Counted from the stretch's first letter, positions 1 to 7,849 are shown. The stretch: DNA of 13,342 bases from an uncultured Allomuricauda sp. (GCA_937911965.1 CALDPL010000173.1:1-13342), one strand, 5' to 3'. Translations and numbers: made by a program. The notes: generated from the sequence alone by a model not told the origin.

Positions 1-528
1 AACAATACAAGACATGTCAAAGAAAAACCTAAACAATATTTGTCATTGTTTAAAGACAGATCGTTATTTGGATTGACGATTGAAAGGAACAAACTTATTA
101 CGGAACATTTTATTATTGTTGGTAATAAAGACAATAATCATTTATTTGTCAGGTTGAACAACTCAAGAGAACCTATCATTTTAATAGAAGAAAACGGACA
201 TATATTCAATGGAAAAAGCGAAATCAAACAAACTGATATAGTAATTATCCATCCTCAAACAAATTATATCAACCATCGACCCGACTGGGTATCAAAAGGA
301 AAAGAAATATATACAATACCACTTTCCAAAATTGAAAAGCATCAACACTTACTTGTTTTGGCTTATAGAAACAATGAATTCGAAAGTAATGGAATACCGG
401 CGGATATTGTCGAAATCACAGATAGTGCACCAACAAGTGAACTCTACCTGTCAAAGGGTGATTATACAATAGTTATGAAAGACAGGAATTACAATATTGT
501 AGAAGAATACAACATAGAAATTGAATAA
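1..528 (+). CDS. Hypothetical protein, 3' end only (starts before the window)
   Basis: The frame is open from base 1 to the TAA at 526-528, so the gene enters from the left edge and its start is not visible. A TTG at position 40 could serve as a start, but the upstream codons in the same frame have no stop and read as ordinary protein (NNTRHVKEKPKQYL before the TTG), so an internal position is more likely. The visible 175 residues are hydrophilic and rich in Asn, Ile, Lys and Glu, with no clear membrane segment. The C-terminal part alternates polar and hydrophobic residues (ELYLSKGDYTIVMKDRNYNI), which suggests a beta-sandwich-like tail. I do not recognise a family. Base composition is clearly more AT-rich (about one third G+C by eye) than the genes from 2129 onward (near half), so this part may have a different origin. 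Coding status is likely; function is unknown. Confidence 0.7.
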   Translation, partial: NNTRHVKEKPKQYLSLFKDRSLFGLTIERNKLITEHFIIVGNKDNNHLFVRLNNSREPIILIEENGHIFNGKSEIKQTDIVIIHPQTNYINHRPDWVSKGKEIYTIPLSKIEKHQHLLVLAYRNNEFESNGIPADIVEITDSAPTSELYLSKGDYTIVMKDRNYNIVEEYNIEIE

Positions 529-880
529 CTGTCACTCACGAAGAAGTATCCCATAATTGTGCCGTTCAATTCACGGTATTTGGATAATTGAATTCGGGCA
601 CCGTCAAATAAAGCCCTACGGACCAAAGGCCCTTGGGGAAGTAGATGGCGTAAATAAATGGCTCCCATGGTTTTTACCCAGTCCCATGGACAACTGGATG
701 CGATATGTAAATTCGGGTGTATTGGCTTCCAAAACTGGTGGGGTAGATGCATAATATTTTCCATCACAAATTCTTGTTGTCAAGACAATCCACCAAGAAA
801 GATTTTGCCCTGACTGAAGACGGTGCGATTTCGGCACACATTCGAGAACATTCTTTGTGGACATGGGAGATGGAATTTGA
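529..880. other. Gene-poor stretch, possibly decayed coding sequence
   Basis: No complete gene can be supported here. Short open frames exist on both strands but none has a convincing start, length or recognisable domain. One plus-strand frame from the ATG at 747 reads protein-like for about 40 codons (it includes FALTEDGAISAHIREHS) before running into the antisense of the next gene. The same frame is interrupted by stops just upstream, at 744-746 and earlier. This pattern would fit an old, frameshifted gene remnant, but chance is not excluded and no family was identified. Confidence 0.3.
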
Positions 881-1537
881 TCAACCACCCGTTTCCATAT
901 GTGGTGCATCAACTGGTTTCGACTGAGGGGACCCTTGTTGTCGCAGAAATATTGAAAGCACCATAATGGCGAATATCGAGAGGAATTCACTTTGCCAGTT
1001 TTGGAGCGATTCAAACCAAAACCTAGAGCCCAATATATAGTCCGCGGCCCCGATCAAAGGCTCGCCCATACGATCGAGTTTCCCATTTTCGTCCTTAAGA
1101 CTGCCATAGAAGTGCAGTGTAAAAGACAGTACAAATAAAATGACAAATGCGATGGTCAGTGAATGCCTATATATCGATAAAATCCAGCCTCCTGCCCTAA
1201 CGGGCCACGGGGCACCCTTTCGCTTGGGCGAAGGCCGGCGGTCGACTTCCTCCTCTTTGTCAAAATCCTTGGATTCCGATGATCCCTTTTGCTGAAGAAA
1301 AATGGTGAAGAGGACAAACAATGCAATCTGTAAAAATTCAGATTCCCAATTTTCAAAAGTCGATTGCAAAAAATGCCCCGATAATAGGTATTGTCCAAGC
1401 TCCACAGGGGAAGAATTAGTCTGGAGCAACTCCGTATTGTACTCTTGCAAACCAAAGTAGATCTGTCCTACCTATGAGAATGCGAAAAAAGTTAAAAAAA
1501 CCAGGGACAGGCCATTGTTGTACAGGAACTTTTTCAT
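881..1537 (-). pseudogene. DUF6766-type membrane protein gene with in-frame amber stop at codon 22
   Basis: From an ATG at 1537-1535 the minus strand reads MKKFLYNNGLSLVFLTFFAFS, then TAG (1474-1472), then continues in the same frame as VGQIYFGLQEYNTEL and on to the TGA at 883-881. The reading frame is 218 codons plus the stop. The beginning (basic tip, NNGLSLV, hydrophobic helix, VGQ) and the rest match the layout I know for DUF6766 proteins: an N-terminal membrane helix, a segment with NWESEFL, a charged linker, two more hydrophobic segments, a second NWQSEFL segment, and an end reading SKPVDAPHMETGG. The only defect is the amber codon, as expected from one base change in a sense codon (TTG to TAG would be enough). 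A shorter product from the TTG at 1450-1448 would lack the first helix and is unlikely to be functional. Family function is unknown. A sequencing error or stop-codon readthrough are alternatives. It is transcribed away from the operon at 2129. Confidence 0.75.
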
Positions 1538-1674
1538 GGTGCAGTGGATTAGAACAATATTCAAATGCAGGGCCACTTGTCCATAGTATATCCGCAATGG
1601 GGGTGAACTACAGTGCCTCCCAATTTTAAAATCTGGATACTAAATTTACAGGCTTATGAAAAACTTGCTTGCCT

Positions 1675-1688
1675 CTATTGCGCAATAG
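1675..1688. promoter_or_regulatory. 14-bp perfect palindrome CTATTGCGCAATAG, candidate operator
   Basis: Bases 1675-1688 equal their own reverse complement over all 14 positions. It lies between the divergent DUF6766 gene and the six-gene operon, where an operator for a dimeric regulator would be expected. No regulator gene is present in the window, and a perfect 14-mer could occur about once by chance in 13 kb, so assignment as an operator is inference from location. Confidence 0.3.
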
Positions 1689-1741
1689 GTTAGCATTTTC
1701 AATTTAAATCGAATGGACGTCTGTATTTCAAGTGAAGTGAC

Positions 1742-1794
1742 AGGAAGCCTGTTAATATCAAAGTCCAAAAAATTATCGAAGGGCTTCCTTTTTT
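1742..1794 (+). terminator. Rho-independent terminator-like hairpin (AGGAAGCC / GGCTTCCT + T6)
   Basis: AGGAAGCC at 1742-1749 pairs perfectly with GGCTTCCT at 1782-1789, followed on the plus strand by a T run through 1794. The 32-base loop is long for a classic terminator. On the plus strand no confident gene ends just upstream (the nearest ends at 528), so it could end a small RNA, act in a leader before the operon, or block read-through from the left. On the minus strand no T run follows, so it would act on plus-strand transcripts only. Confidence 0.4.
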
Positions 1795-1851
1795 AATCCA
1801 TCCTTAGGTTTTTTTATTCTTTTGTTAATCCAAACATCTGAGTACTAGATA

Positions 1852-1859
1852 TATATTTG
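1852..1859 (+). promoter_or_regulatory. -7-like element TATATTTG, possible promoter of the six-gene operon
   Basis: TATATTTG fits the Bacteroidota -7 consensus TAnnTTTG. A TTTG at 1821-1824 could be the -33 element, but the 27-base spacer is longer than the usual 17-23 or so, so the match is imperfect. If used, the operon's leader would be about 260 bases long. No better candidate was seen closer to 2129. Confidence 0.3.
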
Positions 1860-2128
1860 ATTGTATGGAATGGTTTTGTCGGGATTGCTCCTTGATTTAT
1901 TTCAAAATCGAGGAATGAAGGCCCCCTGCAACCTTTCCCATATTGACCACCAAACCACAGGCCATGGAAAATTTTTGCCCTTCCAATCCAATAAACCAAG
2001 GTTGTCCCGGATTCTCCCTTTTCGTCTTCCTTTCTTCGGTCCTGGCCCTGTAGGCACTTTCCTGACCTATCCCCTTTAATGGGCAACATTCAAAACGTGT
2101 GAAGTATCACTGACCAAAATAAAAGGAC

Positions 2129-2713
2129 ATGCCCCATATAACTTTAGAATCACACTTGCCGGGAATCACAGGGCTTCTCGAGTACCGCAAGGACACGGCG
2201 GGACCTATCCGCGACCTTACCCAGATCCTGCTCCGCGGTCCCTCCACCCTATCTTTTGGGGAAAGGGAGTTGATTGCTTCCATGGTTTCCCATGACAATG
2301 AATGTACATTCTGTACCTCGGCCCACAAAGCCGTTACCGATGTACTGTTGGGGGACGCAACCATCTTTGAAAAGGTCAGGGACGATTTGGAATCGGCTCC
2401 GGTCAGCGACAAGATGAAAGCCCTGCTCACTATTGCAAGACTGGTTGGACGAGGAGGCAAAAACGTGACCGATGCGTCCATTGAATCGGCAAGGGCCCTT
2501 GGGGCGAGCGATATCGAGATACACGACACCGTGCTCATCGCATCCCTATTCTGCCTGTACAACCGATATGTGGATGGCTTGGCCACCCAATTGCCCCAGA
2601 AACCCGAATATTTTTCCGAACTGGCAGATCGACTTGCCACCAAGGGATACATTCGGGTTCCCGAGGCCTATGAAAAACTCAAAAAAAACCACAACCCTTC
2701 CCATGAAAGCTAA
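2129..2713 (+). CDS. AhpD-like / carboxymuconolactone decarboxylase family protein (paralog 1)
   Basis: This 194-residue protein belongs to the carboxymuconolactone decarboxylase/AhpD superfamily, of the type often labelled peroxidase-related. The AhpD redox motif is intact: ECTFCTSAH places Cys59, Cys62 and His66 in CxxCxxxH, preceded by the helix containing GEREL (residues 44-48). A second family segment, IHDTVLI from residue 131 followed by an FC and NRYVDGL, is also present. In AhpD the two cysteines and the histidine carry out thiol-based reduction of peroxides or relay electrons; here the substrate is unknown. It has no signal peptide, so it should be cytoplasmic. It opens the operon and its last 11 bases overlap the TonB receptor start. 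Its C-terminus is about 12 residues longer than that of paralogs 2 and 3, with a Lys/His-rich tail. Family assignment is firm; the exact reaction is not. Confidence 0.9.
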   Translation: MPHITLESHLPGITGLLEYRKDTAGPIRDLTQILLRGPSTLSFGERELIASMVSHDNECTFCTSAHKAVTDVLLGDATIFEKVRDDLESAPVSDKMKALLTIARLVGRGGKNVTDASIESARALGASDIEIHDTVLIASLFCLYNRYVDGLATQLPQKPEYFSELADRLATKGYIRVPEAYEKLKKNHNPSHES

Positions 2714-5462
2714 AAAGATTTTTGCCGCATTATTGCTTATTCCCGGCCTTGCCCTCGGACAGGACCATTTGGTCTCCGGTACGGTACGCACTCAAACCAA
2801 CCAGCCTTTGCCCGATGCCACGATTTTGATTCTGGGCAAGACCATTGGAACGACCACGGATGTCAATGGATATTTTGAATTGAATTCCCCAGAGGAATAT
2901 CCTTTCAGAATCACTGTAAGTTATATTGGGTACACCTCCCAGCAGATCGATGTCATGGACAACCGCCCCATTCAAGTCATCCTGCAAACCCAAAGCGAGC
3001 AATTGGACGGCATAGTGGTCTCTGCCTCAAGGGTGGAAGAGAGTATTCTTGAATCTCCGGTGAGTATAGAAAAAATGGGGATCATGGATATCCGGAGAAC
3101 CCCATCGGCAAACTTTTATGATGGCCTGCAAAATCTCAAGGGATTGGACTTTGTAACCAGCGGTCTGACATATAAGGAAATAAACACAAGGGGGTTCAAC
3201 GATACCGGGAATGCAAGGTTCCTCCAATTGGTGGATGGTGTGGACAATCAGACTCCCGGACTCACCTTTGCCGTGGGAAATCTTTTTGGTTCCTCCGACC
3301 TGGATATGGAAAGTGTGGAGCTGATTCCGGGTTCGGCATCCGCCCTCTACGGCCCTGTTGCCTTTAATGGAGTATTGCTCATGCGCACCAAGGATCCGTT
3401 CCAGTATCAGGGACTGAGCATAAGCACCCGGGGCGGCCTAAACCACTTCAATGAACAATATACCGATGCACATCCCCTCTATGATCTTTCCATACGCTAT
3501 GCCAAGGCCATTGGAGATCGGTTCGCCTATAAGATCAATGCCTCCTATTTTTCGGGATTGGATTGGTATGCGACCAATTATACGGATGTGGACGATCTTA
3601 CTCCCCCGGGGCTTCGGGGGGACCAAAATCCTGCTCGGGATGCCCTTAACATCTATGGGGATGAGATCTCCCGGGAACTCCCCGGAATTGGCCGGGTGTC
3701 CAGGACCGGATACGAAGAACGGTACCTTATGGACTACGATGTCTACAGTTTAAAATTGAACGGTGCCTTGCATTACCGTTTGGGAAGCAATGCGGAACTG
3801 ATCTATCAATACAATTTCAACAGGGGCCGTGCCGCCTATACGGGAAGCAACCGTTTTCAATTGAACAATTTTACCTTCGAACAACATCGCCTGGAGCTCA
3901 AGGGGGGCAATTATTTCATAAGGGCCTATACCAGCATCGAGGATTCCAAGGACTCCTATAATGCAAAAGGACTTGGACCCCTGATAAACAATACCTGGGT
4001 ACAGGACCTCAGCGGCTCCGTGGTCCCCACCGATCAAGCAGATGACGTCTGGTTCAACCGCTACTCGGAGGCCTTTAACGGGAATATCCCCGGGGTAGAC
4101 GCCGGGGTGCACACCGCGGCGAGGAACTTCGCCGATCAAGGCCGTTTTCTTCCCGGCAGTGAAGCCTTTGAACGGGAGAAGGAACGCTATATAGGCATAC
4201 AGGGCCTGGCCGGTGCGGGCATCCTCAGCCAAAGTAAACTGTACCATGTGGAAGGCCAATATGATTTTACCGATATTGAACCAATAGATCTGTTGGTGGG
4301 TGGAAACTTCAGAATGTACGATATGTTCACCAACGGAACCCTATTTGATGATGCCGACGGTCCCATAGCCATAAAGGAAGGGGGCGCTTTCACGCAAGTC
4401 TCAAAGGACGTTTTGAATGAGAAATTAAGGTTGACCGGGTCACTGAGATACGATAAAAATCAAAATTTCAAGGGTCGGCTGACCCCTCGTGCCTCTGCTG
4501 TGTACACCCTCAAGGACAGGCATTATTTGCGGACATCCTTCCAAACGGGCTTTCGAAATCCATCTCCGGGCGATCAGTATATAAGGCTCAATGCTGGCCC
4601 CATTACCATCCTTGGCGGTGTTCCCGATAACAGCGATGACCTGACAGTTTACCAAAATTCATTTACCACCACATCGCTGGGTCCATTTTTTGGAAATCTG
4701 AGCCAATTGATGGAGGGTGGGACCCCATTTGAGGATGCCGTCGCGATATCCAAGGATCTCTTGGTTAAATCCGAGGTGGCCTATATCAAACCTGAACAGG
4801 TGAAGACCTTTGAAATCGGTTATAAAGGCCTTATCGACAACAAAGTACTCATCGATGCAAATTATTACTTCAGCAGCTACAGGGACTTTATCCTCAATCG
4901 GGTGGTCATAGAACCGGAAAGCCCGGTCCTGGCCGAGGATGGTTCGGTAAACATTGCCGCGGCCTTCGATCTTCTGGACGAAAACAGTCATTTGTACCAA
5001 CTTTACACCAATGCTTCGGACAAGGTCAGTTCCCAAGGTGCAAGTTTGGGGCTCACCTTCCTTTTGCCCGGAAATTATACTTTGGGGGCCCATGGCACAT
5101 GGGCGGACTACAACCTTAAAAATGCGGATCCAAACGACATTCCGGCCTTCAATACGCCAAAATTCAAGACTTCGGTCAGCTTTGGAAATGACCATTTGAC
5201 CAAAAACCTTGGGTTCAATCTTGTCTGGAGGTGGCAGGATGCCTTTGATTGGTATGGCACCTTCAACCAATTGCGTCCGGGCGGGATCGAAGCCCATTCC
5301 ATTGTGGATGCCCAACTGAGCTATACCCTATCGTCCTTGAGGTCCATCATCAAATTGGGGGCGAACAACCTTCTGAACAACCAGGTATACCAGGCGTATG
5401 GATCTCCGAGTATTGGGTCCGTAATTTATTTGGGCATAACCTTCGATGAACTTATACGCTAA
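2703..5462 (+). CDS. TonB-dependent outer-membrane receptor
   Basis: A 919-residue receptor for active uptake across the outer membrane. The start chosen is the ATG at 2703, because MKAKKIFAALLLIPGLALG gives a clean signal peptide with likely cleavage before Gln20. The same frame is open further upstream, but that stretch lies inside the preceding gene. Residues about 20-105 form a carboxypeptidase-D-regulatory-like domain (SGTVRTQTNQPLPDA, DVNGYF), followed by a TonB-box-like IVVSASR and a plug domain with TRGF at 162-165 and LVDGVDN near 176-182. The remainder is an aromatic-rich beta-barrel. The last residues are FDELIR, so the usual terminal aromatic is followed by a short tail. There is no SusD-like partner next to it, which argues against a classic glycan SusC. 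It overlaps AhpD-like gene 1 by 11 bases and the MFS gene by one base (TAATG), which suggests translational coupling. The ligand is unknown. Confidence 0.93.
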   Translation: MKAKKIFAALLLIPGLALGQDHLVSGTVRTQTNQPLPDATILILGKTIGTTTDVNGYFELNSPEEYPFRITVSYIGYTSQQIDVMDNRPIQVILQTQSEQLDGIVVSASRVEESILESPVSIEKMGIMDIRRTPSANFYDGLQNLKGLDFVTSGLTYKEINTRGFNDTGNARFLQLVDGVDNQTPGLTFAVGNLFGSSDLDMESVELIPGSASALYGPVAFNGVLLMRTKDPFQYQGLSISTRGGLNHFNEQYTDAHPLYDLSIRYAKAIGDRFAYKINASYFSGLDWYATNYTDVDDLTPPGLRGDQNPARDALNIYGDEISRELPGIGRVSRTGYEERYLMDYDVYSLKLNGALHYRLGSNAELIYQYNFNRGRAAYTGSNRFQLNNFTFEQHRLELKGGNYFIRAYTSIEDSKDSYNAKGLGPLINNTWVQDLSGSVVPTDQADDVWFNRYSEAFNGNIPGVDAGVHTAARNFADQGRFLPGSEAFEREKERYIGIQGLAGAGILSQSKLYHVEGQYDFTDIEPIDLLVGGNFRMYDMFTNGTLFDDADGPIAIKEGGAFTQVSKDVLNEKLRLTGSLRYDKNQNFKGRLTPRASAVYTLKDRHYLRTSFQTGFRNPSPGDQYIRLNAGPITILGGVPDNSDDLTVYQNSFTTTSLGPFFGNLSQLMEGGTPFEDAVAISKDLLVKSEVAYIKPEQVKTFEIGYKGLIDNKVLIDANYYFSSYRDFILNRVVIEPESPVLAEDGSVNIAAAFDLLDENSHLYQLYTNASDKVSSQGASLGLTFLLPGNYTLGAHGTWADYNLKNADPNDIPAFNTPKFKTSVSFGNDHLTKNLGFNLVWRWQDAFDWYGTFNQLRPGGIEAHSIVDAQLSYTLSSLRSIIKLGANNLLNNQVYQAYGSPSIGSVIYLGITFDELIR

Positions 5463-6706
5463 TGGGATATTCAAACGGTCCCGGCAGTGATACGCCCCTT
5501 GTAGGTCGCTGGTTTCTTTTTTCGGTGTGCTTTTTGGGCAATGTCCTTGCGGGCCAGGTTTCCACCCTGATGTCCGTTTACCTGCCAACGGTATTGGAAT
5601 CCCTGTTGGACACGCCCTTGGAGGAAACCTCGGTCATTACGATAGGGACCTATATCAACACCGTATATCTTTTGGGATGGACCATTGGGGGGTTTTTCTG
5701 TGGGCTGCTCGCCGATGCCATTGGCCGGGTTCGATCCTTTGCCCTTTCCCTGGGACTCTTGGGGCTGTTCACCCTGTTGATCAGTTTTGTCAATACCTGG
5801 GAATTGATTTTGGTCCATAGGTTTTTTGCCGGGCTGGGTGCCGGGGGCATCATGGTGATTTCGGTGACCTTATTGTCAGAGGTCTGGCCCAAGGATACCA
5901 GGAACATCATCATTGGAATCGTGTCCATTGGGTTTCCGATCGGAATATTTTCCTCGGGAATGGTCAATTTGCTGTCCGATTGGAGGGAAGGCTTCCTTTT
6001 GGGTGCAATCCCATTGGTCCTGGCTCAAATCACTTTGTACGGCCTTAGAGAATCCGAGCCTTGGAAAAAATCCAAGGCCGCAGTATCCAAAATATCCAAT
6101 ATGGGGATGGTCAAGCAATACGGCCGTGAGCTCATCCATGGAACCGTATTGTTCGGCTCCATGTTGATCGGATTATGGGCCGTACTATCATGGTTTCCTG
6201 CCTGGATCCAAAGTTTGGTCCATCAATCCGATGGACAGAATGAAAGGGGTATTGCCATGATGCTCTTTGGCCTTGGGGGGCTCATCGGGGGTTTTTCATC
6301 AGGTTGGATTTCCAATGCCTTGGGCATCAATAGAGCTATGCTGCTTTGCTTTGGGGGCTGCACCCTGATGTCGGGATTGTTGTTTGGTCTGAATCCTGCC
6401 TTTTCTTGGGCTATCTATGTGGAAACGGCCCTGCTTGCCCTTTTTTTTGGAATCAGCCAAGGGGTATTGGCCTTTTACATCCCACAACTGTTCCCGATTG
6501 CCATAAGGGCAGGGGCAACAGGATTTTGTTTTAACTTGGGAAGGATATTTACGACAATCGCGGTTTTTTCACTCGGTGCCATGGTCGAAGTTCTAGGCAG
6601 TTATGGCAATGCCCTTTTGGTATTTTCCGCTGTCTTCATCCTGGGTTTTTTCAAATTGCTTTTTGGAAAAGGCCACAAACCACAAATTGGGATGTCCAAT
6701 GAATGA
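5462..6706 (+). CDS. Major facilitator superfamily transporter
   Basis: A 414-residue inner-membrane carrier with about 12 hydrophobic segments and a basic central loop near residues 200-225. MFS motif A is present after the second helix as GLLADAIGRVR (residues 81-91, with Asp85 and Arg89). The following helix has RFFAGLGAGG, a pattern shared by the sugar-porter and aromatic-acid:H+ symporter branches. The start ATG overlaps the stop of the TonB receptor by one base, so the two are very probably made together: receptor for the outer membrane, this carrier for the inner membrane. Substrate specificity cannot be read from the sequence; an organic acid, aromatic compound or sugar derivative would fit the branch. 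Forty-three A-rich bases separate it from the next gene, with no terminator visible. Confidence 0.9.
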   Translation: MGYSNGPGSDTPLVGRWFLFSVCFLGNVLAGQVSTLMSVYLPTVLESLLDTPLEETSVITIGTYINTVYLLGWTIGGFFCGLLADAIGRVRSFALSLGLLGLFTLLISFVNTWELILVHRFFAGLGAGGIMVISVTLLSEVWPKDTRNIIIGIVSIGFPIGIFSSGMVNLLSDWREGFLLGAIPLVLAQITLYGLRESEPWKKSKAAVSKISNMGMVKQYGRELIHGTVLFGSMLIGLWAVLSWFPAWIQSLVHQSDGQNERGIAMMLFGLGGLIGGFSSGWISNALGINRAMLLCFGGCTLMSGLLFGLNPAFSWAIYVETALLALFFGISQGVLAFYIPQLFPIAIRAGATGFCFNLGRIFTTIAVFSLGAMVEVLGSYGNALLVFSAVFILGFFKLLFGKGHKPQIGMSNE

Positions 6707-6749
6707 TTAAAATAATGTTCCAAAACAATAACCAAAAACCAAAAAATCC

Positions 6750-7295
6750 ATGGTCCATATCAAAGTAGTTGAAGGAATTCCGGGAATAAGAAGTCTGGTC
6801 GACTTTAGGCCCGATACAGGGAAACCGCTTTATGCATTGGCCGAGGTTCTATTGCGGGGCGAGTCATTGCTTTCCCCTGCGGAACGTGAACTCATCGCAG
6901 CCTATGTCTCCTCCCTTAACCAGTGTGAATTTTGCACGCTCAGCCATGCCGCCGCGGCTCGTGAGCTTTATCACAGCAATGGGGATATTGTCGATCTGAC
7001 GCTCCAGGACTTTAACGACGCCCCCCTGTCCCAAAGGATGAGGGCCCTGCTCCATATCGCCGGAAAGGTACAGCAGAGTGGGAAGGCGGTTACCTCCCAA
7101 GATATCGAGAGGGCCAAAGAACAGGGGGCCGATGACAGTGCGATCCATGATACGGTGTTGATCGCGGCGACCTTTTGCATGTTCAACAGATATGTGGATG
7201 GCCTCGCCAGTTTGACCCCAACGGACCCAAAGGAGTATCAGGCCATGGGAAAACGCTTGGCCGTTCACGGATATCAATTTCCTAAAAAAGATTGA
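6750..7295 (+). CDS. AhpD-like / carboxymuconolactone decarboxylase family protein (paralog 2)
   Basis: A 181-residue cytoplasmic protein and close relative of the proteins at 2129 and 7297. It aligns with both without gaps through the active site, so Cys59, Cys62 and His66 (QCEFCTLSH) fall at identical positions, again behind an AERELIA helix. The C-terminal signature IHDTVLIA ... FCMFNRYVDGL is conserved. As in AhpD, the CxxC pair and His suggest thiol-dependent peroxidase or reductase chemistry, although carboxymuconolactone decarboxylase-like roles on lactones are possible within the superfamily. It begins 43 bases after the MFS gene and ends one base before paralog 3. No ribosome-binding site is seen; the upstream stretch is A-rich, as is common in Bacteroidota. 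Confidence 0.9.
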   Translation: MVHIKVVEGIPGIRSLVDFRPDTGKPLYALAEVLLRGESLLSPAERELIAAYVSSLNQCEFCTLSHAAAARELYHSNGDIVDLTLQDFNDAPLSQRMRALLHIAGKVQQSGKAVTSQDIERAKEQGADDSAIHDTVLIAATFCMFNRYVDGLASLTPTDPKEYQAMGKRLAVHGYQFPKKD

Positions 7296-7296
7296 A

Positions 7297-7845
7297 ATGG
7301 CCCATATAAACATTGATGAAACGCTACCTGGGATTCGGGGATTGATGGATTTCAGTCCCGCTACGGCCCGGCCCATGAACGAACTGGCAGAATTGCTTTT
7401 ACGGGCTGAAAATACCCTGAGCCGTGGGGACAGGGAATTGGTTGCCACCTATGTTTCTTATTTGAACGACTGTTTCTTTTGTCAAAATGCCCATGGGGGA
7501 ATCGCCCAGCATTATTTGGAATGTGATATGGAATTCATCGATGGAATCAAGGAAGATTATTCAAAAAAGGCCATTTCCGATAAACTTAAAGCGCTGTTGG
7601 CCATTGCGGGAAGCGTATGCAAAGGGGGGAAATATGTAACGGAAGAACAAATTGATCGGGCTCGTTCCCTTGGGGCCAACGATATGGAAATCCATGATAC
7701 TGTATTGATTTCCGCGAGCTTCTGTATGTTCAACCGCTATGTGGACGGTCTGGGGACCTCAGCTCCCCGGGATCGGAGTTACTATGTCGCCCGGGGGAAA
7801 CAGCGGGCCGAAGAGGGGTATGCGAATTTTGATCCAAAAAAATGA
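7297..7845 (+). CDS. AhpD-like / carboxymuconolactone decarboxylase family protein (paralog 3)
   Basis: A 182-residue protein whose ATG starts one base after the TGA of paralog 2. The motif DCFFCQNAH gives Cys59, Cys62 and His66, the same register as in the other two, after the GDRELVA helix. The later signature reads IHDTVLIS ... FCMFNRYVDGL. It keeps an additional cysteine near residue 109 (SVCKGG) that the other two lack. The direct adjacency to paralog 2 points to tandem duplication followed by divergence, and the two might form a mixed oligomer, since AhpD-type proteins are oligomeric. Four bases separate it from the DUF3179 gene. Specific substrate unknown. Confidence 0.9.
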   Translation: MAHINIDETLPGIRGLMDFSPATARPMNELAELLLRAENTLSRGDRELVATYVSYLNDCFFCQNAHGGIAQHYLECDMEFIDGIKEDYSKKAISDKLKALLAIAGSVCKGGKYVTEEQIDRARSLGANDMEIHDTVLISASFCMFNRYVDGLGTSAPRDRSYYVARGKQRAEEGYANFDPKK

Positions 7846-7849
7846 ACCC

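Larger units (their letters stand above)
1538..2128. other. Intergenic region between divergent units, with regulatory-looking structure
   Basis: This 591-base gap lies between the start of the minus-strand DUF6766 gene and the start of the plus-strand operon, so it should hold promoters for both. No gene can be supported. Frames of 72 codons (1861-2079, plus) and 91 codons (1814-2089, minus) overlap each other and look like chance products rich in Pro/Phe or Gly/Lys. The individual elements inside it are listed separately: a palindrome at 1675-1688, a hairpin with T run at 1742-1794, and a -7-like element at 1852-1859. Confidence 0.5.

Noticed and set aside
598..760. Resemblance of KPYGPKALGE, with a shifted-frame TTGCDM ... 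WLP, to the C-terminal end of xanthine dehydrogenase large subunits
   Set aside because: The match is a few residues, needs frameshifts and stops, and nothing upstream supports that family.
1814..2089. Overlapping open frames on both strands before the operon (minus 91 codons, plus 72 codons at 1861-2079)
   Set aside because: Compositionally unlike protein, no family features, and they occupy the expected promoter and leader region.
2472..2702. Upstream extension of the TonB receptor frame giving 996 codons
   Set aside because: It lies inside the AhpD-like gene in another frame and would bury a clean signal peptide that begins at 2703.
4659..5315. A 218-codon minus-strand frame inside the TonB receptor
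   Set aside because: It lies fully opposite a well-supported beta-barrel sequence and shows no domain or signal.
7739..7849. Upstream extension of the DUF3179 frame into the AhpD-like gene
   Set aside because: The MKKIFY start at 7850 gives a normal N-terminal membrane helix and a four-base spacing; the extension is a shadow.
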